Source: Sulfurovum sp.
GTDB lineage: Bacteria; Campylobacterota; Campylobacteria; Campylobacterales; Sulfurovaceae
Reading direction: 5' to 3'
NCBI GenBank assembly: GCA_026985755.1
Contig: JALSPX010000276.1
Location: forward strand, 1 to 6,508
DNA: 6,508 nt
Shown here one piece after another: positions 1 to 6,178 of this stretch. The notes under the pieces are model-generated. The model was not told where the DNA came from and did no database searches. It saw only the letters and a list, made by a program, of their open reading frames with translations. Positions within the stretch are counted from its first letter, which is position 1. Every line of letters starts with the position of its first letter. Both the position numbers and the translations under genes were made by a program.

Positions 1-516
1 CAATGTTCGCACCATGCAGGTAGATGGAAGCTTAAAAATGCTGTTGAAATCCCTGGATTCCAACACAAATTGGGTGTTCTTGGACTTGGTGCACCACTCT
101 TTGATATGACTATGGATGGTAAAGTCGGTAAGATGACACCTAAAGAAGATATCAATACAGGTATGCAAGCACGTAGGGATACGTGGCAGTTTAAAGAGTA
201 CAACAAAGACCTTGACAACATCTGGTGGGATGGTATGTCAGGTTCTTGGCAAAATGCTGTTGCACCTTCTCATCCAGACCCAATTGCAGGTAACCATGCA
301 TGGCACCAAAAAGTGCGCATAGAACTTGCAGGTAAAGATGACAAAATTGGTGACATTTATGTAAACTATGACAATAACTTTAAGGTATACCAAGCATGGA
401 GAGACAAATTGACACGTCCTCTTGATGCCAACGATACACTTAGACGTCCTGTTCACCTTAAGCGTCCTGCGGTACCATTGTCTTTAAAAGGGTACTCTGT
501 TAGTATTAAAGGCTAA
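1..516 (+). CDS. Molybdopterin oxidoreductase catalytic subunit, C-terminal part (partial)
   Basis: This reading frame is open from the first base of the window and ends at TAA 514-516, so only the last 171 residues are visible; the real start lies upstream. The fragment looks like the C-terminal molybdopterin-dinucleotide-binding domain of the DMSO reductase (complex iron-sulfur molybdoenzyme) superfamily. It opens with CSHHAGRWK (residues 2-10), has a tryptophan-rich stretch around WWDGMSG, then HPDPIAGNHAWHQKVRIE, and ends in an arginine/proline-rich tail (TRPLDANDTLRRP, HLKRP). From memory this pattern fits the PsrA/TtrA/ArrA/ArxA/SoeA side of the superfamily better than formate dehydrogenase or NapA, but the substrate (sulfur oxyanion, polysulfide, arsenic or other) cannot be decided from this fragment. 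Such enzymes are usually Tat-exported and act in anaerobic or sulfur respiration. The TorD chaperone and Fe-S protein genes directly downstream support a molybdoenzyme. The superfamily call is fairly secure; the subgroup is a guess. Confidence 0.72.
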   Translation, partial: QCSHHAGRWKLKNAVEIPGFQHKLGVLGLGAPLFDMTMDGKVGKMTPKEDINTGMQARRDTWQFKEYNKDLDNIWWDGMSGSWQNAVAPSHPDPIAGNHAWHQKVRIELAGKDDKIGDIYVNYDNNFKVYQAWRDKLTRPLDANDTLRRPVHLKRPAVPLSLKGYSVSIKG

Positions 517-529
517 CTTTTACAAATTT

Positions 530-551
530 GGGCAGACACTTAGGTCTGCCC
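530..551 (+). terminator. Hairpin after the molybdoenzyme gene, possible terminator
   Basis: A perfect 8-bp inverted repeat, GGGCAGAC (530-537) and GTCTGCCC (544-551), encloses a 6-nt loop. It begins 14 nt after the molybdoenzyme stop codon and before a separate promoter, which is where a transcript end is expected. It is not followed by a T-run (the next bases are CTACATAG), so it is not a textbook intrinsic terminator. It could instead be a 3'-end stabiliser, or an attenuating hairpin between the enzyme gene and its accessory operon. Confidence 0.5.
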
Positions 552-604
552 CTACATAGCTATACAATTTCCCAGATAAATCATCGACTTACGTTTTATT
601 TATC

Positions 605-620
605 TTGAAAGTGGTATAGT
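605..620 (+). promoter_or_regulatory. Putative extended -10 promoter for the torD operon
   Basis: TGGTATAGT at 612-620 is an extended -10 element (TGn followed by TATAGT, one mismatch from TATAAT), with T-rich DNA just upstream. No well-spaced -35 box is visible, which is common for housekeeping promoters in Campylobacterota. The TTGAAA at 605-610 lies too close to serve as the -35 for this -10. A start near 627 would give a leader of about 25 nt before the chaperone ATG. Readthrough from the molybdoenzyme gene remains possible. Confidence 0.4.
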
Positions 621-651
621 GCCAAACAACTTATATGAAAGATAGTACCTG

Positions 652-1311
652 ATGATGGAACAAATGAAACAAGAAGTAGAAAACCGTATTGCGATTTATG
701 CACTCATTTCAAGATTGATGTTAGTAGAAGTAGATGAGGCATTTTTAAAAACGCTCGAAAGTGATGAAAATTTGCTTGGGCTTTTCCCTAACTATAAAGC
801 TTGGTCGAAACGTAAAGAGATCTCTATGCAGAAGCTTATTGCAGAGGAATATAATGCTGACTTTACCAACTTGTTTCTTATGAATCTCATCCCTTATGAG
901 AGTTTTTACTTGAGCGAAGAGCAGATGATTGAAAGTGGTCAGGCAAATCCTGTAGTGGAGCTGTATGATGCACTTGATTTTAGAGTAGAACTTGAAAAAG
1001 CAAGGGTGGTGAGTGCAGATCACATTGGTGTGGAGCTGGAGTTTATGTATATGCTGTGCACAGCACTTAAAAAAGCACTAGATGCAGAGGACCAAGAAGG
1101 TGTGTGCGAATTACTTTTAATTCAAAGAGGGTTTATGAAAGACCATCTTTTAGAGTGGATGCCACTTTTCCTCATTAACGCAAAACGTGAATCACGTACA
1201 CCTTTGTATCATGATGGTACAGAACTTACGTTAGAATTTCTTTTATCCGACTATGAGTATGTGATAGAAAAACTAGAAGAAAATTGTAAGATAGAGGCAA
1301 CAGAAAACTAA
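652..1311 (+). CDS. TorD/DmsD-family molybdoenzyme chaperone
   Basis: This 219-aa, all-alpha, cytoplasmic protein matches the TorD family in size and motifs. Visible landmarks are EEYNADFTNLF with PYESFYL (residues 65-87), the counterpart of the family's E-Y-x-x-LF...PYES-x-Y-L signature; DHIGVELEFM (123-132), a diagnostic TorD helix; and DHLLEWMPLF (164-173), matching the HL-x-x-W-x-P-x-F element near the C-terminus. Family members bind the apo-form and/or Tat signal peptide of a specific molybdoenzyme, hold it back from export and help insert the cofactor. The likely client is the molybdoenzyme encoded just upstream. ATG codons occur at 652 and 655; I keep the first, and the ribosome site is only a weak AAAGA about 9 nt upstream. 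The stop overlaps the next gene's ATG by one base (TAATG), indicating translational coupling. The family call is strong; the specific client is inferred. Confidence 0.9.
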   Translation: MMEQMKQEVENRIAIYALISRLMLVEVDEAFLKTLESDENLLGLFPNYKAWSKRKEISMQKLIAEEYNADFTNLFLMNLIPYESFYLSEEQMIESGQANPVVELYDALDFRVELEKARVVSADHIGVELEFMYMLCTALKKALDAEDQEGVCELLLIQRGFMKDHLLEWMPLFLINAKRESRTPLYHDGTELTLEFLLSDYEYVIEKLEENCKIEATEN

Positions 1312-2459
1312 TGTCGTTACATTTAGAAATAGCCTCGTGTGTACGGGCAAAAAGTAAGTTTTCAAACTGTACCAAGTGTGTGGATGCTTGCCCAGACTCC
1401 ATCACACTGGTAGACAATTTACCTAGTTTTGCAAATAACACTGGAGTAGAAGCTGCAGCATGTGTGGGCGTCTGTCCTACGGAAGCTTTTTCGCTTTCGG
1501 ATTTTTCTACGACAGAGTTTTTCTTTACTTTTTTGGACTCTAAAGTACGTCTTATCTCACCTAAACTTAATGTGCCTTGTCTGTCTGTATTGAGTGTAGA
1601 GCATCTCATTGCTTTGGCACTGGCCTGTGATGATGAAATTACTTTAGATATGAGCTCTTATGATGAAGAGAGTATTTTGTATGAGCAAATAGATGCACGT
1701 ATAGAAGAAGCGAACTTTGTACTCTCTTCTTTTTCTACTAAAAAGCTTATCACTAATGTGGAGCATACTATGCCTATGCAAGAAGAAACGCAAGAAGATG
1801 AAGTGACATCGAGACGTTCATTTTTGGGTAATGCCTCACTAAAAGGTGTAGTCAAACACAAAATGACATTTGATGAAGCCGTAGAAGCAGATGAGCTTAA
1901 AACATTTGCGCTGGATGTTGAGACGATTGCGAAAATCAAAGAAAAAGAGTTACCAGATAAACGTAAAATTCTTTTTACCATACTCAAGCAAGCTAAGATA
2001 CCCAATGCTTTTGAAGTGTTGGCAGAAGAAGATGTGAGTTTTACTTCTCAGAAATTTGTCGATGACTCATGTACCAATTGTCAAATCTGTTATCGTATTT
2101 GTCCTACGGGAGCACTCAGTTCAGATGCAAAGTTTTCCATTATTAATTTTGATTCTATGTTGTGTGTGAAATGTCGTTTATGTCATGAGGTTTGTGAACC
2201 AGAAGCGATTCAGCTTCAACCAGGGTATGAGGTAAAAGAGTTGTTTGAGCCTACACAACGTACCTTGGCAAAGTTTAACATTAAGCGCTGTAATGAATGT
2301 GGCAATAACTTTACCTATACGGGTGGAGAACAAGCCTGCCCTCGTTGTCTAGTGGAAGAAGAGGAAGCGATGTTCCTCCATAGTAATGCCAAACGAATGA
2401 AAGTAGAAAAAGAAGAAAAAGTGGCACAAGAAGCGGCAGAGAAAGAGAATGAAGCATGA
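1311..2459 (+). CDS. Multi-module 4Fe-4S ferredoxin-like protein with C-terminal zinc ribbon
   Basis: This 382-aa soluble protein has three cysteine-rich zones. Zone 1 is an incomplete ferredoxin module with C10, C20-x2-C23-x3-C27-P and C51-x3-C55-P: six cysteines rather than eight, so probably one [4Fe-4S] cluster. An alpha/beta-looking segment follows, with VPCLSVLSVEHLIALAL around residues 88-104, then an acidic linker. Zone 2 is a full 2[4Fe-4S] module: C254-x2-C257-x2-C260-x3-C264-P and C285-x2-C288-x2-C291-x3-C295, with Glu replacing the usual Pro after the last Cys. Zone 3 is a zinc-ribbon/rubredoxin-like knuckle, C327-x2-C330 with C343-P-R-C346, followed by a highly charged Glu/Lys tail. 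An internal SRRSFLG (167-173) resembles a twin-arginine motif but has no hydrophobic stretch after it. The protein likely serves electron transfer or Fe-S maturation for the neighbouring molybdoenzyme, in the manner of NapF (inference). It overlaps torD by 1 nt and the next gene by 4 nt (ATGA). Confidence 0.85.
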   Translation: MSLHLEIASCVRAKSKFSNCTKCVDACPDSITLVDNLPSFANNTGVEAAACVGVCPTEAFSLSDFSTTEFFFTFLDSKVRLISPKLNVPCLSVLSVEHLIALALACDDEITLDMSSYDEESILYEQIDARIEEANFVLSSFSTKKLITNVEHTMPMQEETQEDEVTSRRSFLGNASLKGVVKHKMTFDEAVEADELKTFALDVETIAKIKEKELPDKRKILFTILKQAKIPNAFEVLAEEDVSFTSQKFVDDSCTNCQICYRICPTGALSSDAKFSIINFDSMLCVKCRLCHEVCEPEAIQLQPGYEVKELFEPTQRTLAKFNIKRCNECGNNFTYTGGEQACPRCLVEEEEAMFLHSNAKRMKVEKEEKVAQEAAEKENEA

Positions 2460-2932
2460 GACCAGAAGAAATAAAGCCTGACACAGGTTTATGTACCATT
2501 TTAGGACACAATGCCCAAACGGGATACATGAGACGTTATTTTAACAAAATCATGAAACATAACAGTAAGAATGCAACAGCCATTGCGTTAAATATCACTG
2601 ATGAACACTTTGATTTTACGATGTCAAATGTAGGCGAATCAAAAGTAACGATGATGATGATAGAGAGAGAATTTTCAGAAAAAGCTGTACACTATTGTGA
2701 AACACTCAATGATTGTGCCTCGCGTGAAAAAAGGGTAGATTTCATCGAAGTTGAAGAGGGTAAAGTAAAAGGCTATTGTTTTGATGATGATGCCAAAGCA
2801 CTTTTTGAAAAGCCAGAGTTCTTAGATGAACAAATCATATTTGTGGCTAAAATGATGTTGCTTGCAAACAGATGGTTCGATAGCAAGATAGATATAGATG
2901 AGATACCACTGCTCATAGACACTACAAAATAA
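2456..2932 (+). CDS. Conserved-looking 158-aa protein of unknown function
   Basis: I do not recognise a family with confidence. The ATG overlaps the TGA of the Fe-S gene in an ATGA junction, so translation is coupled and the start is well fixed. The product has no signal peptide or membrane segment and appears to be a soluble, mixed alpha/beta protein. It opens with GLCTILGHN (residues 11-19), then an amphipathic basic helix with YMRRYFNKIMK (24-34), a strand-like AIALNIT (42-48), and a methionine-rich strand VTMMMIE (64-70). Four cysteines (13, 81, 87 and one in GYCFDD) do not form a classic metal motif. The order and spacing of the first ~70 residues recall the N-terminal substrate-binding lobe of shikimate dehydrogenase, but the catalytic Lys and the Ser-x-Ser are missing, so enzyme activity is not implied. 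Its place between an Fe-S protein and another small protein in a molybdoenzyme accessory operon suggests a maturation or assembly role (inference). Confidence 0.8.
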   Translation: MRPEEIKPDTGLCTILGHNAQTGYMRRYFNKIMKHNSKNATAIALNITDEHFDFTMSNVGESKVTMMMIEREFSEKAVHYCETLNDCASREKRVDFIEVEEGKVKGYCFDDDAKALFEKPEFLDEQIIFVAKMMLLANRWFDSKIDIDEIPLLIDTTK

Positions 2933-2949
2933 GAAAATAAGGAAATAAT

Positions 2950-3414
2950 ATGCCAAATAATATGGATATAGAAGAGTTAAAAAAAGCGTTTGAAACATTT
3001 GACAAACCACCTGCATTTTGTCCAGATGGGCAGTGTGAATCAGATGAAGAGGTAGATTTACAAGATTATCCTTCTTACACAGAAGCATTGTATGCAAAAC
3101 TTGTGGCACCTAATGCCAGTGGTATTTATATTTCGCGTTGGGATATCAAAGATATTGCTCTTGTTGCGGGTGATTCTATGGCTATTCACCCACGTAAACG
3201 TATGTTTGAACTTCTCATGAAATATGCAACATCAAAAGAAAATATGCAATCTGTCCTCGATGCACTACAAGCACACATGGAAGACAAAATACGTATTTAT
3301 GAAGAGTTTATTCAAAATTATCCAAATACCTATGATATTTTCCAACCCAAAATTGCCAAAGCAAATAGAACGATAAGACTATTTCCTCAAATTATCAATG
3401 AGTATTTTGAATAA
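2950..3414 (+). CDS. 154-aa protein of unknown function, last gene of the torD operon
   Basis: I do not recognise a family. The start is supported by a strong AAGGAA (2939-2944) five bases before the ATG at 2950, which favours it over the in-frame ATG at 2962. The gene follows its neighbour by 17 nt, so it is probably cotranscribed. The predicted protein is soluble and acidic at the N-terminus, with a short cysteine pair FCPDGQC (C24-x4-C29) in a probably flexible region. A compact segment follows with IYISRWDIKDIA and GDSMAIHPRKRMFELL, and the last ~70 residues look helical (ENMQSVLDALQAHMEDK, RIYEEFIQNYP). The two cysteines are too few for a Fe-S cluster alone but could bind metal in a dimer or form a thiol pair. 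Context suggests an accessory factor for the nearby molybdoenzyme; nothing in the sequence proves it. Confidence 0.8.
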   Translation: MPNNMDIEELKKAFETFDKPPAFCPDGQCESDEEVDLQDYPSYTEALYAKLVAPNASGIYISRWDIKDIALVAGDSMAIHPRKRMFELLMKYATSKENMQSVLDALQAHMEDKIRIYEEFIQNYPNTYDIFQPKIAKANRTIRLFPQIINEYFE

Positions 3415-3464
3415 ATATAGAAATTTCTTTTTTCTCTTCTTATTCGTCTTAACATAACTTGCAG

Positions 3465-3470
3465 TATAAT
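3465..3470 (+). promoter_or_regulatory. Putative -10 box (TATAAT) for the malic enzyme gene
   Basis: A perfect TATAAT lies 27 nt before the malic enzyme ATG, in the only substantial gap (83 nt) after the torD operon. Upstream is a T-rich tract (3424-3450) and no recognisable -35 hexamer at the usual distance, a pattern typical of sigma-70 promoters in Campylobacterota. The leader would be about 20 nt long and contains AAGG (3488-3491) as the ribosome site, 6 nt before the ATG. Confidence 0.55.
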
Positions 3471-3497
3471 AGTTTATATTAAATTGCAAGGCTCTTC

Positions 3498-4784
3498 ATG
3501 TCAGAACTCACTAAAGAAAAAGTATTAGCGTATCATAAGCAAGGTAAAATCGGTATAGATTTAACCAAATCCTGTGACTCACAAGCAGAACTTTCTATGG
3601 CATACACACCAGGTGTGGCTATACCTTGTCTAGAAATAGCCAAAGATAAGAACCTCTCTTTTGAATATACCAATCGTGCCAACCTTGTGGCAGTTGTCTC
3701 TGATGGTACAGCGGTGCTAGGATTAGGGGATATTGGTCCAGAAGCATCTAAGCCTGTGATGGAGGGGAAATCGGTACTTTTTAAGAAGTTTGCCAATGTA
3801 GATGCTTTTGATATAGAGCTTGATGTACACAGTGTAGAGGAGATAGTAGCTACCTGTAAAGCTATAGCTCCTACATTTGGAGGGATTAACCTAGAAGATA
3901 TTTCTGCACCAAGATGTTTTGAAATTGAACGTATCTTAAAAGATGAACTAGATATTCCTGTCTTTCATGATGACCAACATGGTACAGCTATTATTACCAC
4001 GGCAGGCTTGATGAACGTGCTGGAACTCACTGGTAAAAAGGTCGATGAGATTAAAATAGTGATTAACGGGGCAGGAGCAGCGGGTATCTCATGTGCAAAA
4101 ATGTATAAAGCTTTGGGGGTGAGGCATATTATTATGTGTGATTCCAAAGGGGTGATTAATACCAATAGAACAGACCTTAATAAATACAAAATGGAATTTG
4201 CTGTGGAAACAGCTGCAAATAGACTGCATGATGCGATAGAGGGTGCCGATATGTTTTTAGGACTCTCAGTTGCTGGTGCACTCACCAAAGAGATGGTAGC
4301 CAAAATGGCACCAGAGCCAGTGATTTTTGCACTGGCTAATCCTACGCCTGAAATACTTCCTGAAGAGATAAAAGAGGTGCGTAATGATGCGATTATAGCT
4401 ACAGGACGCTCTGATTATCCTAATCAGACCAATAATGTATTAGGGTTTCCATTTATCTTTAGGGGTGCACTTGATGTACGAGCCAAAAAAATTACTGAGG
4501 GTATGAAAATGGCAGCAGCTACAGCACTAGCTGCATTAGCAAAAGAGCCTGTGCCTTATTATGTCAAGGCCGCATATCATAATGAAAATATTACTTATGG
4601 TAAAGAGCATATTATCCCATTGCCTTTTAACAAAGAGGCGTTGATATGGGTAGCTTCGGCAGTGGCAAAGGTAGCGTATGAAGAAGGTATTGCTAGAGTA
4701 GATAGTTTTGATTATGATACATATAGAGAACATTTGAGATGTTTAGTCTATGATTGCCCTGAAGAGACGGTTCAGGAAATGTAG
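3498..4784 (+). CDS. maeB: Malic enzyme, short form (oxaloacetate-decarboxylating)
   Basis: This 428-aa cytoplasmic enzyme converts L-malate to pyruvate and CO2 while reducing NAD(P)+. The N-terminal malic domain contains YTPGVA with the presumed catalytic Tyr36, EGKSVLFKKFA with the presumed catalytic Lys91, the metal-binding LEDISAPR (E133, D134) and FHDDQHGTA (D158, D159). The Rossmann NAD(P) domain starts with INGAGAAG (GxGxxG at 191-196), and the family signatures ALANPTPEI and GRSDYPNQTNNVLGFP follow. The length matches the small bacterial malic enzymes that lack the C-terminal phosphotransacetylase-like domain found in the ~750-aa MaeB of enterobacteria. An Asp follows the second beta strand (MCDSKG), so NAD versus NADP preference cannot be settled by eye. 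In an autotroph or organic-acid user it would balance C4 and C3 pools and supply pyruvate. The start is fixed by AAGG six nt upstream. The symbol maeB is by family resemblance. Confidence 0.95.
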   Translation: MSELTKEKVLAYHKQGKIGIDLTKSCDSQAELSMAYTPGVAIPCLEIAKDKNLSFEYTNRANLVAVVSDGTAVLGLGDIGPEASKPVMEGKSVLFKKFANVDAFDIELDVHSVEEIVATCKAIAPTFGGINLEDISAPRCFEIERILKDELDIPVFHDDQHGTAIITTAGLMNVLELTGKKVDEIKIVINGAGAAGISCAKMYKALGVRHIIMCDSKGVINTNRTDLNKYKMEFAVETAANRLHDAIEGADMFLGLSVAGALTKEMVAKMAPEPVIFALANPTPEILPEEIKEVRNDAIIATGRSDYPNQTNNVLGFPFIFRGALDVRAKKITEGMKMAAATALAALAKEPVPYYVKAAYHNENITYGKEHIIPLPFNKEALIWVASAVAKVAYEEGIARVDSFDYDTYREHLRCLVYDCPEETVQEM

Positions 4785-4795
4785 AGATTTTATTG

Positions 4796-6178
4796 ATGCA
4801 TTTAAAATCTTATTTAAATCTATATGCGTTATTGGAAAATGACACAAGTACACGAGAAGAGAGACGTGCTTTTGGTTTATTGCATGCTTCGATAAAGCAG
4901 AAGCCTTTAGCACAATTGTCAGCGTGGACGGACGCACGTAGCAAATATCTGAAAAAACCTCTTTTAAGTGAAACTGTTTCTTCCTACCTCTATATGGTTA
5001 CATTTGTCTTGATTCTCTTTGCGGCTGTTTTAGGTTTTTTATCGGGAGTAGCGCTTTTACAATACAATGGGCACGAGCCTGTCAATGTTGTCTATTTTAT
5101 GGCGATGGTTATTTTTTTACCACTTTTGACAATGTCTATGACACTTTTCTCTATGATGCGAGCCAATCGTACACACAGTGTATTGGTACATCTCACACCT
5201 TCTTATTGGATGGAGAAGGTATTAGGGATGTTCCCTAGTAATATACGAGAGAGTATGAAGAATGTAAAGATAAATCCTCTGCTTTCCAATTGGATGATTA
5301 TTCGGCGTTCACAGCTTATTGCTTTGGCCTTTTCTGTAGGGCTTTTGCTTGCTTTATTGGCAGTAGTGGCTACAAAAGATATCGCTTTTTCTTGGAGTAC
5401 AACCCTACATATCTCTGCTGAAACTTTTCATGCGTATCTCAGTGCATTATCACTGCCATGGAGATCATGGGTACCTGGTGCAGTGCCTTCTATAGAGCTA
5501 ATAGAACAGAGTCAGTACTTTAGATTAGGAGATAAGCTCAGTGAGCAGATGATACAAAATGCAGCGATACTTGGAGAGTGGTGGAAGTTTTTGGCAATGG
5601 CGACACTTTTTTATGCCATTATTTTACGCTTTTTTGTTTTTTTACTTTCGGAAATTGGTTTAAAACGTGCAATTGAAAAATCATTTTTGACACTTCCTCA
5701 AAGTGAAAAATTGCTAAGAGAAATGAATGAACCTATTATCAGCACTAAAGCTGAAAAGCGTGAAGAGCGTTTTCTCTCTGCCAAAGAGCATGAGATACAA
5801 ATTGTGAAACAACTAAATAGTACATATACTTCAATACAGGGATGGGCGATAGATGAAAAAAATCTTATCGTACTCGCTGACAGTATGCAAATAGATACAA
5901 CACTGTTTTTTGAAGTGGGTGGTGCCAATAGTTTGGAAGAAGATAATGAGATTCTTATGCAAAGCAAGGGGCAAGTACTTCTTTTTGTCAAAGGATGGGA
6001 ACCTCCTACGATGGATTTTATTGATTATGTAGATATGTTGAGTCAAAAGGTTGAAAGTGTCGTTATTGTACCTATAGGTACAGTAGATGAGGGATATAAC
6101 ATAGAGCGCTCATATGTAGATATATGGGCTAGAAAACTTTCAGATATCAAAAGGGAAAACGTATGGCTCAAGCGTTAA
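4796..6178 (+). CDS. DUF2868-type inner-membrane protein
   Basis: This 460-aa protein has four clear membrane segments, at about residues 64-88, 96-121, 172-193 and 260-286, a large loop between the third and fourth, and a soluble C-terminal domain of ~170 residues. The loop carries DIAFSWSTTLHI, LPWRSWVPGAVPS and IEQSQYFRLG, which match what I recall of the DUF2868 family (W-S-T-L, PW...P..VPS, E-x-S-x-Y-F-R-L). The C-terminal part has alternating strands and helices (VLLFVKGWEPP, SVVIVPIG) and may be a nucleotide- or protein-binding lobe. Function is unknown. DUF2868 genes are commonly followed by a DUF3482-containing GTPase gene, as here, so the two probably work together at the membrane. 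I choose ATG 4796 over the TTG at 4793; TAGAGA (4782-4787) is the probable ribosome site. The gene starts 11 nt after the malic enzyme stop, so it is likely cotranscribed with it. It overlaps the GTPase gene by 16 nt. Confidence 0.82.
   Translation: MHLKSYLNLYALLENDTSTREERRAFGLLHASIKQKPLAQLSAWTDARSKYLKKPLLSETVSSYLYMVTFVLILFAAVLGFLSGVALLQYNGHEPVNVVYFMAMVIFLPLLTMSMTLFSMMRANRTHSVLVHLTPSYWMEKVLGMFPSNIRESMKNVKINPLLSNWMIIRRSQLIALAFSVGLLLALLAVVATKDIAFSWSTTLHISAETFHAYLSALSLPWRSWVPGAVPSIELIEQSQYFRLGDKLSEQMIQNAAILGEWWKFLAMATLFYAIILRFFVFLLSEIGLKRAIEKSFLTLPQSEKLLREMNEPIISTKAEKREERFLSAKEHEIQIVKQLNSTYTSIQGWAIDEKNLIVLADSMQIDTTLFFEVGGANSLEEDNEILMQSKGQVLLFVKGWEPPTMDFIDYVDMLSQKVESVVIVPIGTVDEGYNIERSYVDIWARKLSDIKRENVWLKR

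Noticed and set aside
70..516. TTG at 70 as the start of a 148-aa protein
   Set aside because: The frame is open back to base 1 and the preceding residues (CSHHAGRWK and onward) continue the molybdoenzyme domain, so this is an internal Leu codon of a truncated larger gene.
611..622. GTGGTATAGTGC as a sigma-54 (-24/-12) promoter
   Set aside because: The GG and GC dinucleotides are only 6 nt apart instead of the required 10, and the flanking consensus is absent.
1226..1609. 127-codon open frame on the minus strand
   Set aside because: It lies antisense to the well-supported torD and Fe-S genes, shows a serine/leucine-rich composition typical of antisense shadows, and has no recognisable motif.
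1658..2005. 115-codon minus-strand open frame
   Set aside because: Antisense to the Fe-S protein's acidic linker; the serine-rich translation simply mirrors Glu/Asp-rich codons on the coding strand.
3419..3435. AGAAATTTCT palindrome followed by T-rich DNA after the torD operon, as an intrinsic terminator
   Set aside because: The palindrome has no loop and is all A/T except its ends, so a stable hairpin is not possible; the T-rich stretch is better read as promoter-upstream DNA of the malic enzyme gene. A terminator may still exist nearby but I cannot show it.
3965..4303. 112-codon minus-strand open frame
   Set aside because: Fully antisense to the conserved malic enzyme domain; no ribosome site or family resemblance.
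4793..4795. TTG as the start of the DUF2868-type protein
   Set aside because: An ATG follows immediately at 4796 and sits at a better distance from the TAGAGA ribosome site.
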